This document shows, piece after piece, positions 40,901 to 48,714 of a DNA stretch of 64,000 nt. The position numbers and the translations under genes were made by a program. Source of the DNA: Szabonella alba (lineage in GTDB: Bacteria; Pseudomonadota; Alphaproteobacteria; Rhodobacterales; Rhodobacteraceae); assembly GCF_016765775.1 (NCBI RefSeq), contig NZ_JAESVN010000001.1, positions 186,001 through 250,000 on the forward strand. The letters run 5' to 3'. The stretch's first letter is position 1; every line of letters begins with the position of its first letter. Under the pieces are notes generated by a model that made no database searches, was not told where the DNA came from, and worked only from the letters and a program-made list of their open reading frames with translations.

Positions 40901-40966
40901 CGGCAACCCGGAGAGGTTGATCCCTCGGGCTATGAGGCTGATATCGAGGATGGCCCGGGCGCCTGA
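37928..40966 (+). CDS. Large protein with a Hanks-type Ser/Thr kinase domain and proline-rich tail
   Basis: 1012 residues, no membrane helix. Residues 1-430 are mainly helical; near the start GLTAADALAKDGKFSNAYKA matches the helical unit of the upstream protein. The kinase domain spans about 455-720: glycine loop LGEGGFGAV at 462, ATP-binding Lys 485 (VVVKSL), catalytic loop HNDLKPANM at 594 (HND replaces HRD but the Asp and Asn are kept), DFG at 614-616, and AAPE at 642-645. All core residues for activity are present. Residues about 730-960 are helical again, followed by a proline-rich tail from 968 (PPPIPPRKPPPPRPG) that resembles SH3 ligands. Bases 38590-38770 are richer in A/T than the rest. 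AGGAT precedes the ATG at 37928. Confidence 0.85.
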   Translation: MALDDDQRKWLDAALKSKGRFTRAKSIKSDWEDYRRRRAKAETYLAALDANAPQRVQVEQGLTAADALAKDGKFSNAYKALSAVKAQAKTASPARIEAIALASITAKIDRLDSDVTQCRAICVRVLGDQRRFLDRVRAMPKAADQPDLETYTRFINNQIKTVEPQLRAENELLNANCLTFAGQLGTKKVPARLDEIAEEIRVAETAGLSKAVAALKTRFGTISARATENDNLAIDNNVFTSKRLRNFKENQGAIELLRAGGSKFQERENAVQPDAKTDDARADLKDQGLSALINELEDDIRLDKAVARMRADGLTDAGLVANTGSGPVSRAPEPVGFDGDRIFGAAVSDSDDFPDEVPEDMAADLADFAAMRIKAVLKTLDPKGDEIFDLLLKTPEELAQMCSLSVCGVDAPGGQSDSQAACFKRVAEAMRAEILASSPNRMADDKSKISVGGVDYDLAETLGEGGFGAVRRYRDPATGKTVVVKSLTGNVSDKKRAAMVEEMRTHRQLLNEDPDAPGAKNLVGMEGAAVSSDGSLHLMLEDAEGGDVTLAGNALVELERQGILPPEARQAIAQDMLRQAVMAMKAMEARGLVHNDLKPANMMMTAEGTLKVIDFGESRFIGDDGTAPDQETGGFQTTGGYAAPEVEGRTDAPVTSRADAFALHGILRALGGPDMDQGKATRENAQPVTALGRLAKGLSDPDPDKRPSLDAVLASTYLNSAEQDHHPEDVKELVSSASEMNAAVAKVRVTLQADEFKSNEPSKMDGSWKAFMPAITSGKGDVPLSLLQTMVTALDDQINTAQSRLASAKPEDAQFNRDQMQKAQTKKDFWMKKISEGFDGARLGGKAEYDNALNDPSKTVAVAEDGGGTLTLKAAVALRDRRKAEITKLQSDFYGLMDRDPQKAADVMVAVNTRLKAYGDQVAGIDKAVKAALGDSAKFYLAEQQLAEVSARFGPRKKSEQDLAQKSSPPPIPPRKPPPPRPGTQAIPPAPRQPGEVDPSGYEADIEDGPGA

Positions 40967-41031
40967 CAGGCGCACGACAGGCGCTTTGGAGTGGCTGGCA
41001 ATAGCGTGCGCGAGCGGATGGCGGGCGCAGA

Positions 41032-41095
41032 TGTCACGCTCGGGCAGGGGCGTGACAGGCTGTCACAGCGCCGTCGCCTTTGCAGGTTATCCACA
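41032..41095. promoter_or_regulatory. Three TGTCAC half-sites and a DnaA box ahead of the PhnM-like gene
   Basis: TGTCAC (41032-41037), GTGACA (41052-41057) and TGTCAC (41061-41066) alternate in direction. The last two make the perfect palindrome GTGACAGGCTGTCAC (41052-41066), and the first two make TGTCACGC/GCGTGACA with a 10-base gap. A perfect DnaA box TTATCCACA follows at 41087-41095. The array lies in the 248-base gap before the gene at 41215. Confidence 0.5.
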
Positions 41096-41214
41096 GGCCT
41101 ATCCCGCCCCGAACCGCCCTTCCCGGCGCAGCCTGTGGACCCCGACCGATGCCGCCCCGCCCGTCTCTTCAGCGCGCCGATACCCTGCCCAGTCCGCGCA
41201 AGCCGGAACCCGCG

Positions 41215-42378
41215 ATGCGGCGGTTGCCGGATCTGTGGCTGACCGGGGCAAAGGTGCTGCGCGACGGGGCGCTGGAACCGGCCGAACAAGGGATCGCGAC
41301 CGGGCGTCTGGGACAGCCGCAACCGGGGGCGGCCGAGGTGGATCTGGCCGGTTGTCTGATCCTGCCGGGCATCGTCGATCTGCACGGACCCACCCCTTTC
41401 CCGCTGCGTGCAGCGCGGGATCTGGACAGCGTGCTGGCTGCGCTGGACCGGCGCGCGGCGCGCGGCGGCGTGACCACCGGCCATCTGGTGCAGCATTGGG
41501 GCTGGACGACAGGCTGGAACGGTCATGACGGGGCCTGCAACCTGATGCAGGCGGTGGCGCGCCGCCGTGCCGGGGCGCTGACCGATCTGCGCGTGAAACC
41601 CTGTGTCGAGATTCGACTGGCCGCTATGGCCGCGCCGTTGCTGTCGGCGATGGACCTGTTCAACCTGCGCTATGCCGTACTGACCGACAGTCTGGAGCCG
41701 CTGATGGCGCTGCATCGCCGCCAGCCGCAGGAATTTGAACAGCGCGCGAAGGGGTTGGGGCTGACCGCTGCCGAATTGCTGGCGCGGATGGCGGCGGCCT
41801 TTGCCGGGGCCGGGGCGGTGCCCGCGTCGCTGCGCGCGCTGGCGGGGGGATTTGACATGGCGGGGGTGCGGTTCGGATCATCGGGGGATCCGGATGCCGA
41901 AACGCGAGAGTTGCATGCCATGATGGGCGCTCGGATCGCGGAATTTCCGGGCTCACGCCGTGCGGCGATGGCGGCGCCACCGGTCGGCGATGGCGTGGTG
42001 CTGTCGGCGCGGCGGATCGCGGCGGGCGACCCCGAGGAGGCGCGACTGATGCAGGATCTGCTGCGCGCGGGCGGGCGGGTGGCGCTGGCCTCGCAAGGCG
42101 ATCCGGCCGCATTGGTCGCCGCCGCCTTCCGCCTTGCAGATCAGGGGCTTTGCAGTCTGGCGACAGGCTGGGGCGCGCTGTCCACGATCCCGGCGGCGCT
42201 GCTGGGGCTGCATGACAGGGGCCGCATCGCGTCGGGCCTGCGTGCCGATCTGGTCATCGTTGATGCCGCGACGCGGCGCATCGCGGCGGTGATCTGCGAC
42301 GGGCGGCTGGTCCATGCCCGGCCCGAATGGCGCAGCCGCTTCCGCCCGCGCCCTGCGACGCGCTTTGCCGCGCAGTAA
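41215..42378 (+). CDS. PhnM-like amidohydrolase-fold protein, metal ligands apparently lost
   Basis: 387 residues. Overall order matches the COG3454/PhnM group: a leading LWLTGAKVLRDGALEPAE, LILPGIVDLHGPTPFP, TDLRVKPCVEIRLAAM, a RFGSSGDPDAETRELHAM region, AEFPGSRRAAMAAP, and the ending GLRADLVIVDAATRRI. In active relatives, as I recall them, the corresponding spots read HGDxxERH, FETH, GSHDD and a NxxRGGSHxGN segment. Here only H57 of the first remains; the second has Arg for His, the third has SSGD for SHDD, and the fourth is LSARRIAAGDPEE. That suggests a non-catalytic paralogue. The ATG at 41215 was preferred to the in-frame one at 41080, which covers Pro/Arg-rich leader. It converges on the next gene with six bases between. 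Confidence 0.72.
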   Translation: MRRLPDLWLTGAKVLRDGALEPAEQGIATGRLGQPQPGAAEVDLAGCLILPGIVDLHGPTPFPLRAARDLDSVLAALDRRAARGGVTTGHLVQHWGWTTGWNGHDGACNLMQAVARRRAGALTDLRVKPCVEIRLAAMAAPLLSAMDLFNLRYAVLTDSLEPLMALHRRQPQEFEQRAKGLGLTAAELLARMAAAFAGAGAVPASLRALAGGFDMAGVRFGSSGDPDAETRELHAMMGARIAEFPGSRRAAMAAPPVGDGVVLSARRIAAGDPEEARLMQDLLRAGGRVALASQGDPAALVAAAFRLADQGLCSLATGWGALSTIPAALLGLHDRGRIASGLRADLVIVDAATRRIAAVICDGRLVHARPEWRSRFRPRPATRFAAQ

Positions 42379-42384
42379 GCGGGG

Positions 42385-44016
42385 TCAGCGCAGAAAGGCG
42401 CGGCGCAGCGTATCGGTGAAGCGGATCATCACCTGCCCGCCCGAGGCCGCCGAGGTCACGGCTTGCCGCAACGCGGCTGTGAATTCCGCGACCGGATCCT
42501 CCGCCCCCTCCAGATCCACCACCTGCCAGCCGCAGGCCCGTGCGATGGCGGACAGATCGGGCGTCAGGATATCGACGCCCAAGGGGGGGACATTCTGCGC
42601 GACCATTGCCGATTTGATCTCGGCGTAACCGTCATTGTCATGCAAAAGCATGATCACCGGGGCCCTGGCCTCAACCGCGCTGGTCAGTTCCGACAGGCAG
42701 AATTGCAGCCCGCCATCGCCCGTAAGGCAGATAACCGGCGCATCATCGGCCAGTGCGGCCCCGATGGCGGCGGGCAGGCCGTAGCCCAGCGTGCCGAAAC
42801 CGGTGGCCGAGTTGAAATAGCCCCCCGGACGCGCCGCCGCAAAGGCGGTATTGCCGGAATAGACCAACTGCGTCGAATCCCCCGCAATCAGCGCCTCGGG
42901 CAGCGTGTCGCGCACAAGGTTCAGCAGCGCCAGATCGGCGCGCATCAGACCGGACAGCGCACCGATCCCGGCCTGCGCGTCTGCCGCCCGGGCGGCACCC
43001 GTTCCGGCGGGGCGGGGCGGGATCGCGGCCTGCAGCGCCGCAACGCCCAGCCGGGCATCGCCGGTCAGCACCAGTGCGGGCCGGGCGCCGCGTAGCGCCT
43101 GCACCGGGTCGATCTCCAGCCGAATAAGCCGTCCGGGCAGGGTCAGGCCGTCATCCTCATACATGTCGTAATCGGTGGGGCCGAATTCGGTGCCGATGGC
43201 CAGCACGACATCCGCCGCCGCGATCAGCGCGCGCGTCGCGGGCATCGAGGGGCTGAGCGTGACCGCCAGCGGATGCCCCGGCGGCAGCAGGCCGCGTGCA
43301 TTGGTCGTCATCACCACGGGCGCATCCAGTGCCTTGGCCAGATCCGGCAGCACATTCGCCGCGCCAAGCGCGCCGCCGCCTGCAAGGATCAGCGGATTTT
43401 GCGCACCCGACAGCCATTCCGCCGCACGGCCGACCAGCGCCGGATCGGGACCTGCGCGCCCGACGCGCAGCACGGTTTCGGGCAAGGGCAGATGGCCCGC
43501 ATCGGCCAGCATCACGTCGATGGGTAGTTCCAGATGCACCGGACGGGGCCGCGTGCTGTCAAAAACCGCGAAAGCCTCGGCCAGCGCGGGGGCCAGATCC
43601 TCGGGCCGGTGGATCGTGCGGCTGAAGGCCGAGACCCCGGCCGCCATGGCCTGCTGGTCGGGCAGTTCATGCAGCCAGCCGCGTCCCGATCCCATGCGGC
43701 CATGCGCGTTCACGGTCGAGATCACCAGCATCGGGATACTGTCGCCATAGGCCTGCCCCATGGCGGTGAAGATATTGGTCATGCCGGGCCCGGAAATGAT
43801 GAAACAGACCCCCGGTTTCCCGCAGGCGCGGGCAAAGCCGTCGGCCATGAAGCCCGCCCCCTGTTCATGGCGCGGCGTCACATGGCGGATCCCCGACCCG
43901 GCCAGCCCGCGATACAGCTCGATCGTATGCACGCCGGGGATGCCGAACACCGTGTCGACGCCATAGGCGCGCAGCAGATGGGTCAGATAGACACCTGTCG
44001 AGATTGCCGTTGTCAT
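42385..44016 (-). CDS. Thiamin diphosphate-dependent decarboxylase (AruI-like)
   Basis: 543 residues with the three-domain layout of acetolactate synthase-type enzymes. The N-terminal domain begins GVYLTHLLRAYGVDTVFGIP, with the catalytic Glu in TPRHEQGAGFMADGFAR. The C-terminal ThDP motif is GDGGLQFCLSELTSAVEARAP (GDG) followed by the NDGYAEI segment. The group with GVHTIELYRGL is usually named 5-guanidino-2-oxopentanoate decarboxylase, part of arginine transaminase breakdown. Substrate is inferred from the family only. AGGAGG lies eight bases before the ATG at 44014-44016. It diverges from the Na/Pi gene. Confidence 0.85.
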   Translation of the reverse strand: MTTAISTGVYLTHLLRAYGVDTVFGIPGVHTIELYRGLAGSGIRHVTPRHEQGAGFMADGFARACGKPGVCFIISGPGMTNIFTAMGQAYGDSIPMLVISTVNAHGRMGSGRGWLHELPDQQAMAAGVSAFSRTIHRPEDLAPALAEAFAVFDSTRPRPVHLELPIDVMLADAGHLPLPETVLRVGRAGPDPALVGRAAEWLSGAQNPLILAGGGALGAANVLPDLAKALDAPVVMTTNARGLLPPGHPLAVTLSPSMPATRALIAAADVVLAIGTEFGPTDYDMYEDDGLTLPGRLIRLEIDPVQALRGARPALVLTGDARLGVAALQAAIPPRPAGTGAARAADAQAGIGALSGLMRADLALLNLVRDTLPEALIAGDSTQLVYSGNTAFAAARPGGYFNSATGFGTLGYGLPAAIGAALADDAPVICLTGDGGLQFCLSELTSAVEARAPVIMLLHDNDGYAEIKSAMVAQNVPPLGVDILTPDLSAIARACGWQVVDLEGAEDPVAEFTAALRQAVTSAASGGQVMIRFTDTLRRAFLR

Positions 44017-44248
44017 GGTCTGCGTGCCTCCTGTCGCCTTTGTCCTGCCGCGAGGCCGATGGTCTGCACGACCCCGACCCCGGCCATACCCTAGCCGCTC
44101 TGCCATCGCGCACCACCGAAATCGGCAGGGCTTGCAGACCCTTTCTTTTCACCGGATAATCCGTCACATAAGGGGATTGGCCGCGATGCCCCCCTTGACC
44201 CCGACCCGTTCATCCCTTTTTCGGCCCGGACCCGGGCAGGATACCGCA

Positions 44249-45916
44249 ATGCATCCGTTCATGATCCTTTTCCATCTTGCCGCTGCCGTGATGCTGCTTC
44301 TCTGGGCGGTGCGGATGGTGCGGACGGGGGTGGAACGCGCGCATGGTCCGGCGCTGAAATCGGCGCTGCGCGGGGCCCGGGGCGGGCAGCCCGGCATGGC
44401 GCTTGTCGGTACGGCGCTGGCGGTGGTGCTGCAAAGTTCAACGGCGGTGGGGTTGCTGGCGGCGGGGTTTGCGGCCAGCGGGATCCTTGGCATCGCGGCG
44501 GGGCTGGCGGCGATGATCGGGGCCGATCTGGGGTCGGCGCTGGTGGTCAAAGTACTGTCCTATGACCTGTCGGAACTGGTGCCGATGCTGATCCTTGCGG
44601 GCACGGTGCTGTTTCTGAAACTTGAAAGCCGTGCCGCGCGGCAATGGGGGCGCATCCTGCTGGGGGTGGCCTTCATCCTGATGTCGCTGGCGATGATTTC
44701 CGAGGCGACCGAACCCCTGCGCGAAAGCAGCATGCTGCCGGTCGTAGCGGGCTATCTGGCGGGCGATCCGCTGACCGCCTTTGCTGTGGCGGCACTGCTG
44801 GCATGGGCTGTGCATTCCTCGGTCGCGACGGTGCTGATCTTTGTCAGTTTTGCCGGTTCGGGCCTGTTGCCGATGGAGGCCGCGCTGCCGATGGTGCTGG
44901 GGGCCAATCTGGGTGGCGGGCTGGTTGGCGTCTGGCTGACCCGTGCCATGCCATTGCCGGCGCGGCGCATCCCCTTGGGCAATCTGATCGTGCGGGGCGT
45001 GGGCGCGGCGCTGGCGCTTTTGGCGGTGATCGCCGTTCCGGTGCCGCTGGAGCGGCTGGGGGCCGGGGCCGGGCAACAACTGGTGAATTTCCATGTGCTG
45101 TTCAATGCGGCGCTGGTTTTGCTGGCGCTGCCGCTGGTGGGGGTGGTGGACCGCCTGACTGCGCGGCTCTGGCCCGAACCGATGGCGCCCGATGCCGCCA
45201 AGCCTTTCATTTCCGCGCTGGACGGCAAGACGGCCGCGACGCCCGCGCTGGCGCTTGCCTCGGCCAAGCGCGAACTTCTGCATATGGGTGAAACGGTGGA
45301 ACTGATGTTCCGCCCGGTCATGGACCTTATCGAGGGCGGTGACAAATCCGCGATCGCGCGCATCCGCGCCACCGATGACGAGATCAACCGCCGCCATACC
45401 GATATCAAGATGTTCATTGCCGGAATGAACCGCGGCACGCTGTCGAAGGACGAGGCGCGGCGCGGGCTGGAACTGTCGGCCACCGCGACCGATTTTGAAT
45501 ATATCGGCGATCTGATCGCCAAGACCCTGCTGACACTGGCCGAGGAAAAGGCCCGCAAGCGGCTGCGCTTTTCCGCCGAGGGCTGGCTGGAGATGAACCG
45601 CCTGCATGCGCGGGTCGAGGCCAATCTGCAACTGGCGATGAATGTGCTCGTCTCGGGCGATCTGGCCAGCGCCCGCACGCTTGCGGCGGAAAAGGAAGTG
45701 ATGCGCCGTCTGGAACGCGAAAGCCATGACAAGCATCTGGCGCGCCTGCAATCGGGTCAGGCCGAAAGCATCGAGACCAGCGACATGCATCTGGAAATCG
45801 TGCGCGCGCTGAAAGAGATCAACTCGCTGCTGGTCAAGACCGCCTATCCGATCCTGAAGGAATGCGGGCATCTGCTGGAAAGCCGCCTTGCCCCGGCAGA
45901 ACGCGAAACCGCCTGA
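44249..45916 (+). CDS. Na/Pi cotransporter family protein (NptA type)
   Basis: 555 residues. The N-terminal 330 residues form eight or so membrane helices with two inverted QSS-type repeats: GTALAVVLQSSTAVGLLAAG and the later AWAVHSSVATVLIFVSF, plus LGANLGGGLVGVWL. The C-terminal 200 residues are a cytoplasmic PhoU-like helical domain (ATDFEYIGDLIAKTLL, LLVKTAYPILKECGHL). Bacterial members import or export phosphate with sodium. ATG 44249 follows AGGAT; an in-frame ATG at 44186 is possible. Confidence 0.9.
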   Translation: MHPFMILFHLAAAVMLLLWAVRMVRTGVERAHGPALKSALRGARGGQPGMALVGTALAVVLQSSTAVGLLAAGFAASGILGIAAGLAAMIGADLGSALVVKVLSYDLSELVPMLILAGTVLFLKLESRAARQWGRILLGVAFILMSLAMISEATEPLRESSMLPVVAGYLAGDPLTAFAVAALLAWAVHSSVATVLIFVSFAGSGLLPMEAALPMVLGANLGGGLVGVWLTRAMPLPARRIPLGNLIVRGVGAALALLAVIAVPVPLERLGAGAGQQLVNFHVLFNAALVLLALPLVGVVDRLTARLWPEPMAPDAAKPFISALDGKTAATPALALASAKRELLHMGETVELMFRPVMDLIEGGDKSAIARIRATDDEINRRHTDIKMFIAGMNRGTLSKDEARRGLELSATATDFEYIGDLIAKTLLTLAEEKARKRLRFSAEGWLEMNRLHARVEANLQLAMNVLVSGDLASARTLAAEKEVMRRLERESHDKHLARLQSGQAESIETSDMHLEIVRALKEINSLLVKTAYPILKECGHLLESRLAPAERETA

Positions 45917-45951
45917 CCCATCCCTGCGCCTGATCCACCTTGCGGCAGGGA

Positions 45952-48189
45952 TCAGCCCCGCCTGTTGCGCCGGACAATCTTGCGCCGTGCGGGGGCAATT
46001 CCGGGTTTGCGCCCGCCCCGGCGTTTTGACGCAGGCGCGGGCAGGCCCCGATCCTCAACCTCGATCAGTTCAAGGATGATGCCGCCTGTCACCGGCACGG
46101 CCTCGGTCAGGCGCACGGTGACGCGCTGGCCAATCCCCAGTGTCAGGCCGCTGTCGGCGCCGACCAGCACCTGCGCATCCGGGTCGAAATGGAAGAATTC
46201 GCGCCCGACCGACCGGATCGGGATCAGACCATCGGCGCCGCTGTCATCCAGCCGCACGAACAGCCCGAAGCGCTGCACACCCGAGATGCGGCCCTTGAAA
46301 CTGCTGCCCACGCGGTCACGCAGCCATGCCGCCAGATAGCGGTCGGTCGTGTCGCGTTCGGCCATCATGGACCGGCGTTCGGTGTCGGAAATCAGCTTGC
46401 CCGTCTCGGCCATGTTTTCCACATCGAAGGAGCTGAGCCCGTCATCGCCCCAGCCATGGCCCGAAATCAGCGCGCGGTGCACGATCAGGTCGGAATAGCG
46501 CCGGATCGGTGAGGTGAAATGCGCGTAATTGCGCAAGGCCAGCCCGAAATGCCCGAAATTGTCCGACCCGTAATAGGCCTGCGTCATCGAACGCAGCAGG
46601 GTGATGTTCATCAGCTCGTCGAAATCCGTGCCTTCGGACTGCGCCAGCAGCCGGTTCAGATGCGCGGTTTTCAGAACCTGACCCTTTGCCAGCGTGAAGC
46701 CCGAGGCCTCGGCCACGTCGCGCAGCGCGTCAAGCTTGTCGGGCGAGGGTTCCTCATGCACCCGGAACAGCAGCGGGCGTTTCAGGCGGATCAGCTCCTC
46801 GGCGGCGGCGACATTGGCGAGGATCATGAATTCCTCGATCAGCTTATGCGCGTCGAAACGGTCGTAGAAATCGACCGAGACCACCTCACCCGCATCTGAC
46901 AGCACGATCTTGCGTTCAGGCAGGTCAAGATCCAGCGGCTGACGTTCGGCCCGGGCCAGTTTCAGCGCTGCGTAAGCGGCGTAAAGCGGGCGGATCACCG
47001 CATCCAGCAAGGGCGCGGTGGCGGCATCGGGATTGCCGTCCTGCGCCGATTGCACCTGCGCATAGGCCAGCGAGGCGCGCGAGCGCATGATACCGCGTGT
47101 GAAACGATGACCGATCTTGCGGCCATGTGCGTCCAGCACCATCCGCACGGCCATGCAGGGACGGTCCACGCCCTCATGCAGGCTGCACAGATCGCCCGAC
47201 AGGATATCGGGCAGCATCGGCACGACGCGGTCGGGGAAATAGGTTGAGTTGCCGCGCCGCCGCGCCTCTCGGTCCAGCGCCGAACCGGGGCGGACATAAT
47301 GGGCGACATCGGCGATGGCGACCCACAGGATATGACCGCCCGGATTGCCGGGGCTGTCATCGGGCAGGGCCAGCACCGCATCGTCGCGGTCGCGCGCATC
47401 GGGCGGGTCGATGGTCACAAGATCCAGATCGCGCAGATCCTCGCGCTTGCCCAAAGTCGCGGGCTGCGCCGCATCGGCCTCGGCGATCACCGCATCGGGA
47501 AAGGCATCGGGGATGCCGTGCTGATGGATGGCGATCAGGCTGACGGCACGCGGCCCGGTCGGATCGCCCAGACGGGCCGTGATGCGCGCCTGCGGCAGAC
47601 CCATCTGGCGCCGCCCGATCTGTTCGGCCTCGACCAGTTCACCGTCGCGGGCGTCGAGCGTGGCATCGAGGCCGACGCGCCATTCCTTGTCGGCCTTCTT
47701 GTCGATGGGCAGGATGCGCCCGCCCTCGGACCCCGCGCGGAAGATGCCAAGCACCTTTTGCGGGTTCGATCCGATCTTGCGGATCAGCCGTCCGATATGG
47801 CTGTGATCCTCGGCCGCGACGGGTTCGATCCGGGCAAGGATACGGTCGCCTTCGCCAAGCGCCGGGTCGGATTTCTTCAGCGACAGCAGGATGCGCGGGG
47901 CATCGCCTTCGTCGTTCCATTCCAGCGGGCGGGCGAACAGATCGCCCTGCGCATCGGGGGCCAGAACCGCAAGCACGCTGACGGGCGGCAGGGATTCGGG
48001 ATCGCGATAGCTGCGCTTTTTCTTCTCGACCGCGCCATCGGCCTCCAGTTCCTTGAGCATGCGTTTCAGCTCAATCCGCAGAGCGCCGCCCTTGATGCCA
48101 AAGGCCTTGGCGATATCGCGTTTCGAGGCCAGCGACGGATTGTCGGCAAGCCATTGCAGGATCTGGTCTTTGGAGGGCAACTGGTTCAT
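45952..48189 (-). CDS. rnr: Ribonuclease R
   Basis: 745 residues. RNase R is a processive 3'-5' exoribonuclease that degrades structured RNA. An N-terminal winged-helix (KRDIAKAFGIKGGALRIELK) is followed by cold-shock domains and the RNB catalytic domain with DPPDARDRDDAVLA, whose Asp residues bind the metals, and DRPCMAVRMVLD. The S1 domain (GRISGVQRFGLFVRLDDSGA) and a basic tail (RRGGRKPGIAPARRK) complete it. Starts MNQLPSKDQILQWL at 48189. It converges with the Na/Pi gene, 35 bases between stops. Confidence 0.96.
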   Translation of the reverse strand: MNQLPSKDQILQWLADNPSLASKRDIAKAFGIKGGALRIELKRMLKELEADGAVEKKKRSYRDPESLPPVSVLAVLAPDAQGDLFARPLEWNDEGDAPRILLSLKKSDPALGEGDRILARIEPVAAEDHSHIGRLIRKIGSNPQKVLGIFRAGSEGGRILPIDKKADKEWRVGLDATLDARDGELVEAEQIGRRQMGLPQARITARLGDPTGPRAVSLIAIHQHGIPDAFPDAVIAEADAAQPATLGKREDLRDLDLVTIDPPDARDRDDAVLALPDDSPGNPGGHILWVAIADVAHYVRPGSALDREARRRGNSTYFPDRVVPMLPDILSGDLCSLHEGVDRPCMAVRMVLDAHGRKIGHRFTRGIMRSRASLAYAQVQSAQDGNPDAATAPLLDAVIRPLYAAYAALKLARAERQPLDLDLPERKIVLSDAGEVVSVDFYDRFDAHKLIEEFMILANVAAAEELIRLKRPLLFRVHEEPSPDKLDALRDVAEASGFTLAKGQVLKTAHLNRLLAQSEGTDFDELMNITLLRSMTQAYYGSDNFGHFGLALRNYAHFTSPIRRYSDLIVHRALISGHGWGDDGLSSFDVENMAETGKLISDTERRSMMAERDTTDRYLAAWLRDRVGSSFKGRISGVQRFGLFVRLDDSGADGLIPIRSVGREFFHFDPDAQVLVGADSGLTLGIGQRVTVRLTEAVPVTGGIILELIEVEDRGLPAPASKRRGGRKPGIAPARRKIVRRNRRG

Positions 48190-48288
48190 CCCCGCGCCTT
48201 AGCATGCAGGGCAGGGCGCGTCATCCGCAATCGCGGGGCGGGCGGCAGGCCGATGGGGCAAAGGCGGGGCCTTTCCGGCGGCCTGCGG

Positions 48289-48714
48289 TCAGAGCTGCAG
48301 GACCATGTCGCGATGCGGGATGCCCGCATCGTCATAGACCGGGCCTTCGGCGGCAAAACCCAGCCCTTCATAGAACCCAAGCGCATGGGTCTGCGCGCCC
48401 AGTTTCGCCCGTTTGATGCCCGGCAAGGCGCGGAATTCCGCAATCGCGGCCCGGATCAGCGCAGCCCCCAGCCCGGTGCCGCGCGCCGCACGCAGCACGC
48501 AGACGCGGCCGATCTTGCCGGTTTCGCCGCGGATCAGCAGCCGCGCCGATCCGACGGGGCGGCCATCCTGCAACGCCAGCAGATGGATCGCCTCATCGTC
48601 CAGATCGTCGATTTCATCGGCCTCGGACACGCCCTGTTCCTCGATGAACACGATGCGCCGCAGGGCGCGGCAGGCCGCGATATCCCCTGTGCGGGCGATG
48701 GTTGTGCCGGTCAT
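48289..48714 (-). CDS. GNAT family N-acetyltransferase
   Basis: 141 residues. The acetyl-CoA-binding motif is [20 protein letters not shown] (R/Q-x-x-G-x-G/A form), preceded by [15 protein letters not shown] and followed by [20 protein letters not shown]. Substrate unknown. Its ATG overlaps the dapE stop as ATGA (48711-48714), so it is coupled to dapE. Confidence 0.9.
   Translation of the reverse strand: MTGTTIARTGDIAACRALRRIVFIEEQGVSEADEIDDLDDEAIHLLALQDGRPVGSARLLIRGETGKIGRVCVLRAARGTGLGAALIRAAIAEFRALPGIKRAKLGAQTHALGFYEGLGFAAEGPVYDDAGIPHRDMVLQL

Noticed and set aside
41087-41095. Chromosome origin suggested by the DnaA box
   Set aside because: Only one perfect box is present, with no A/T-rich unwinding stretch and no usual origin neighbours.
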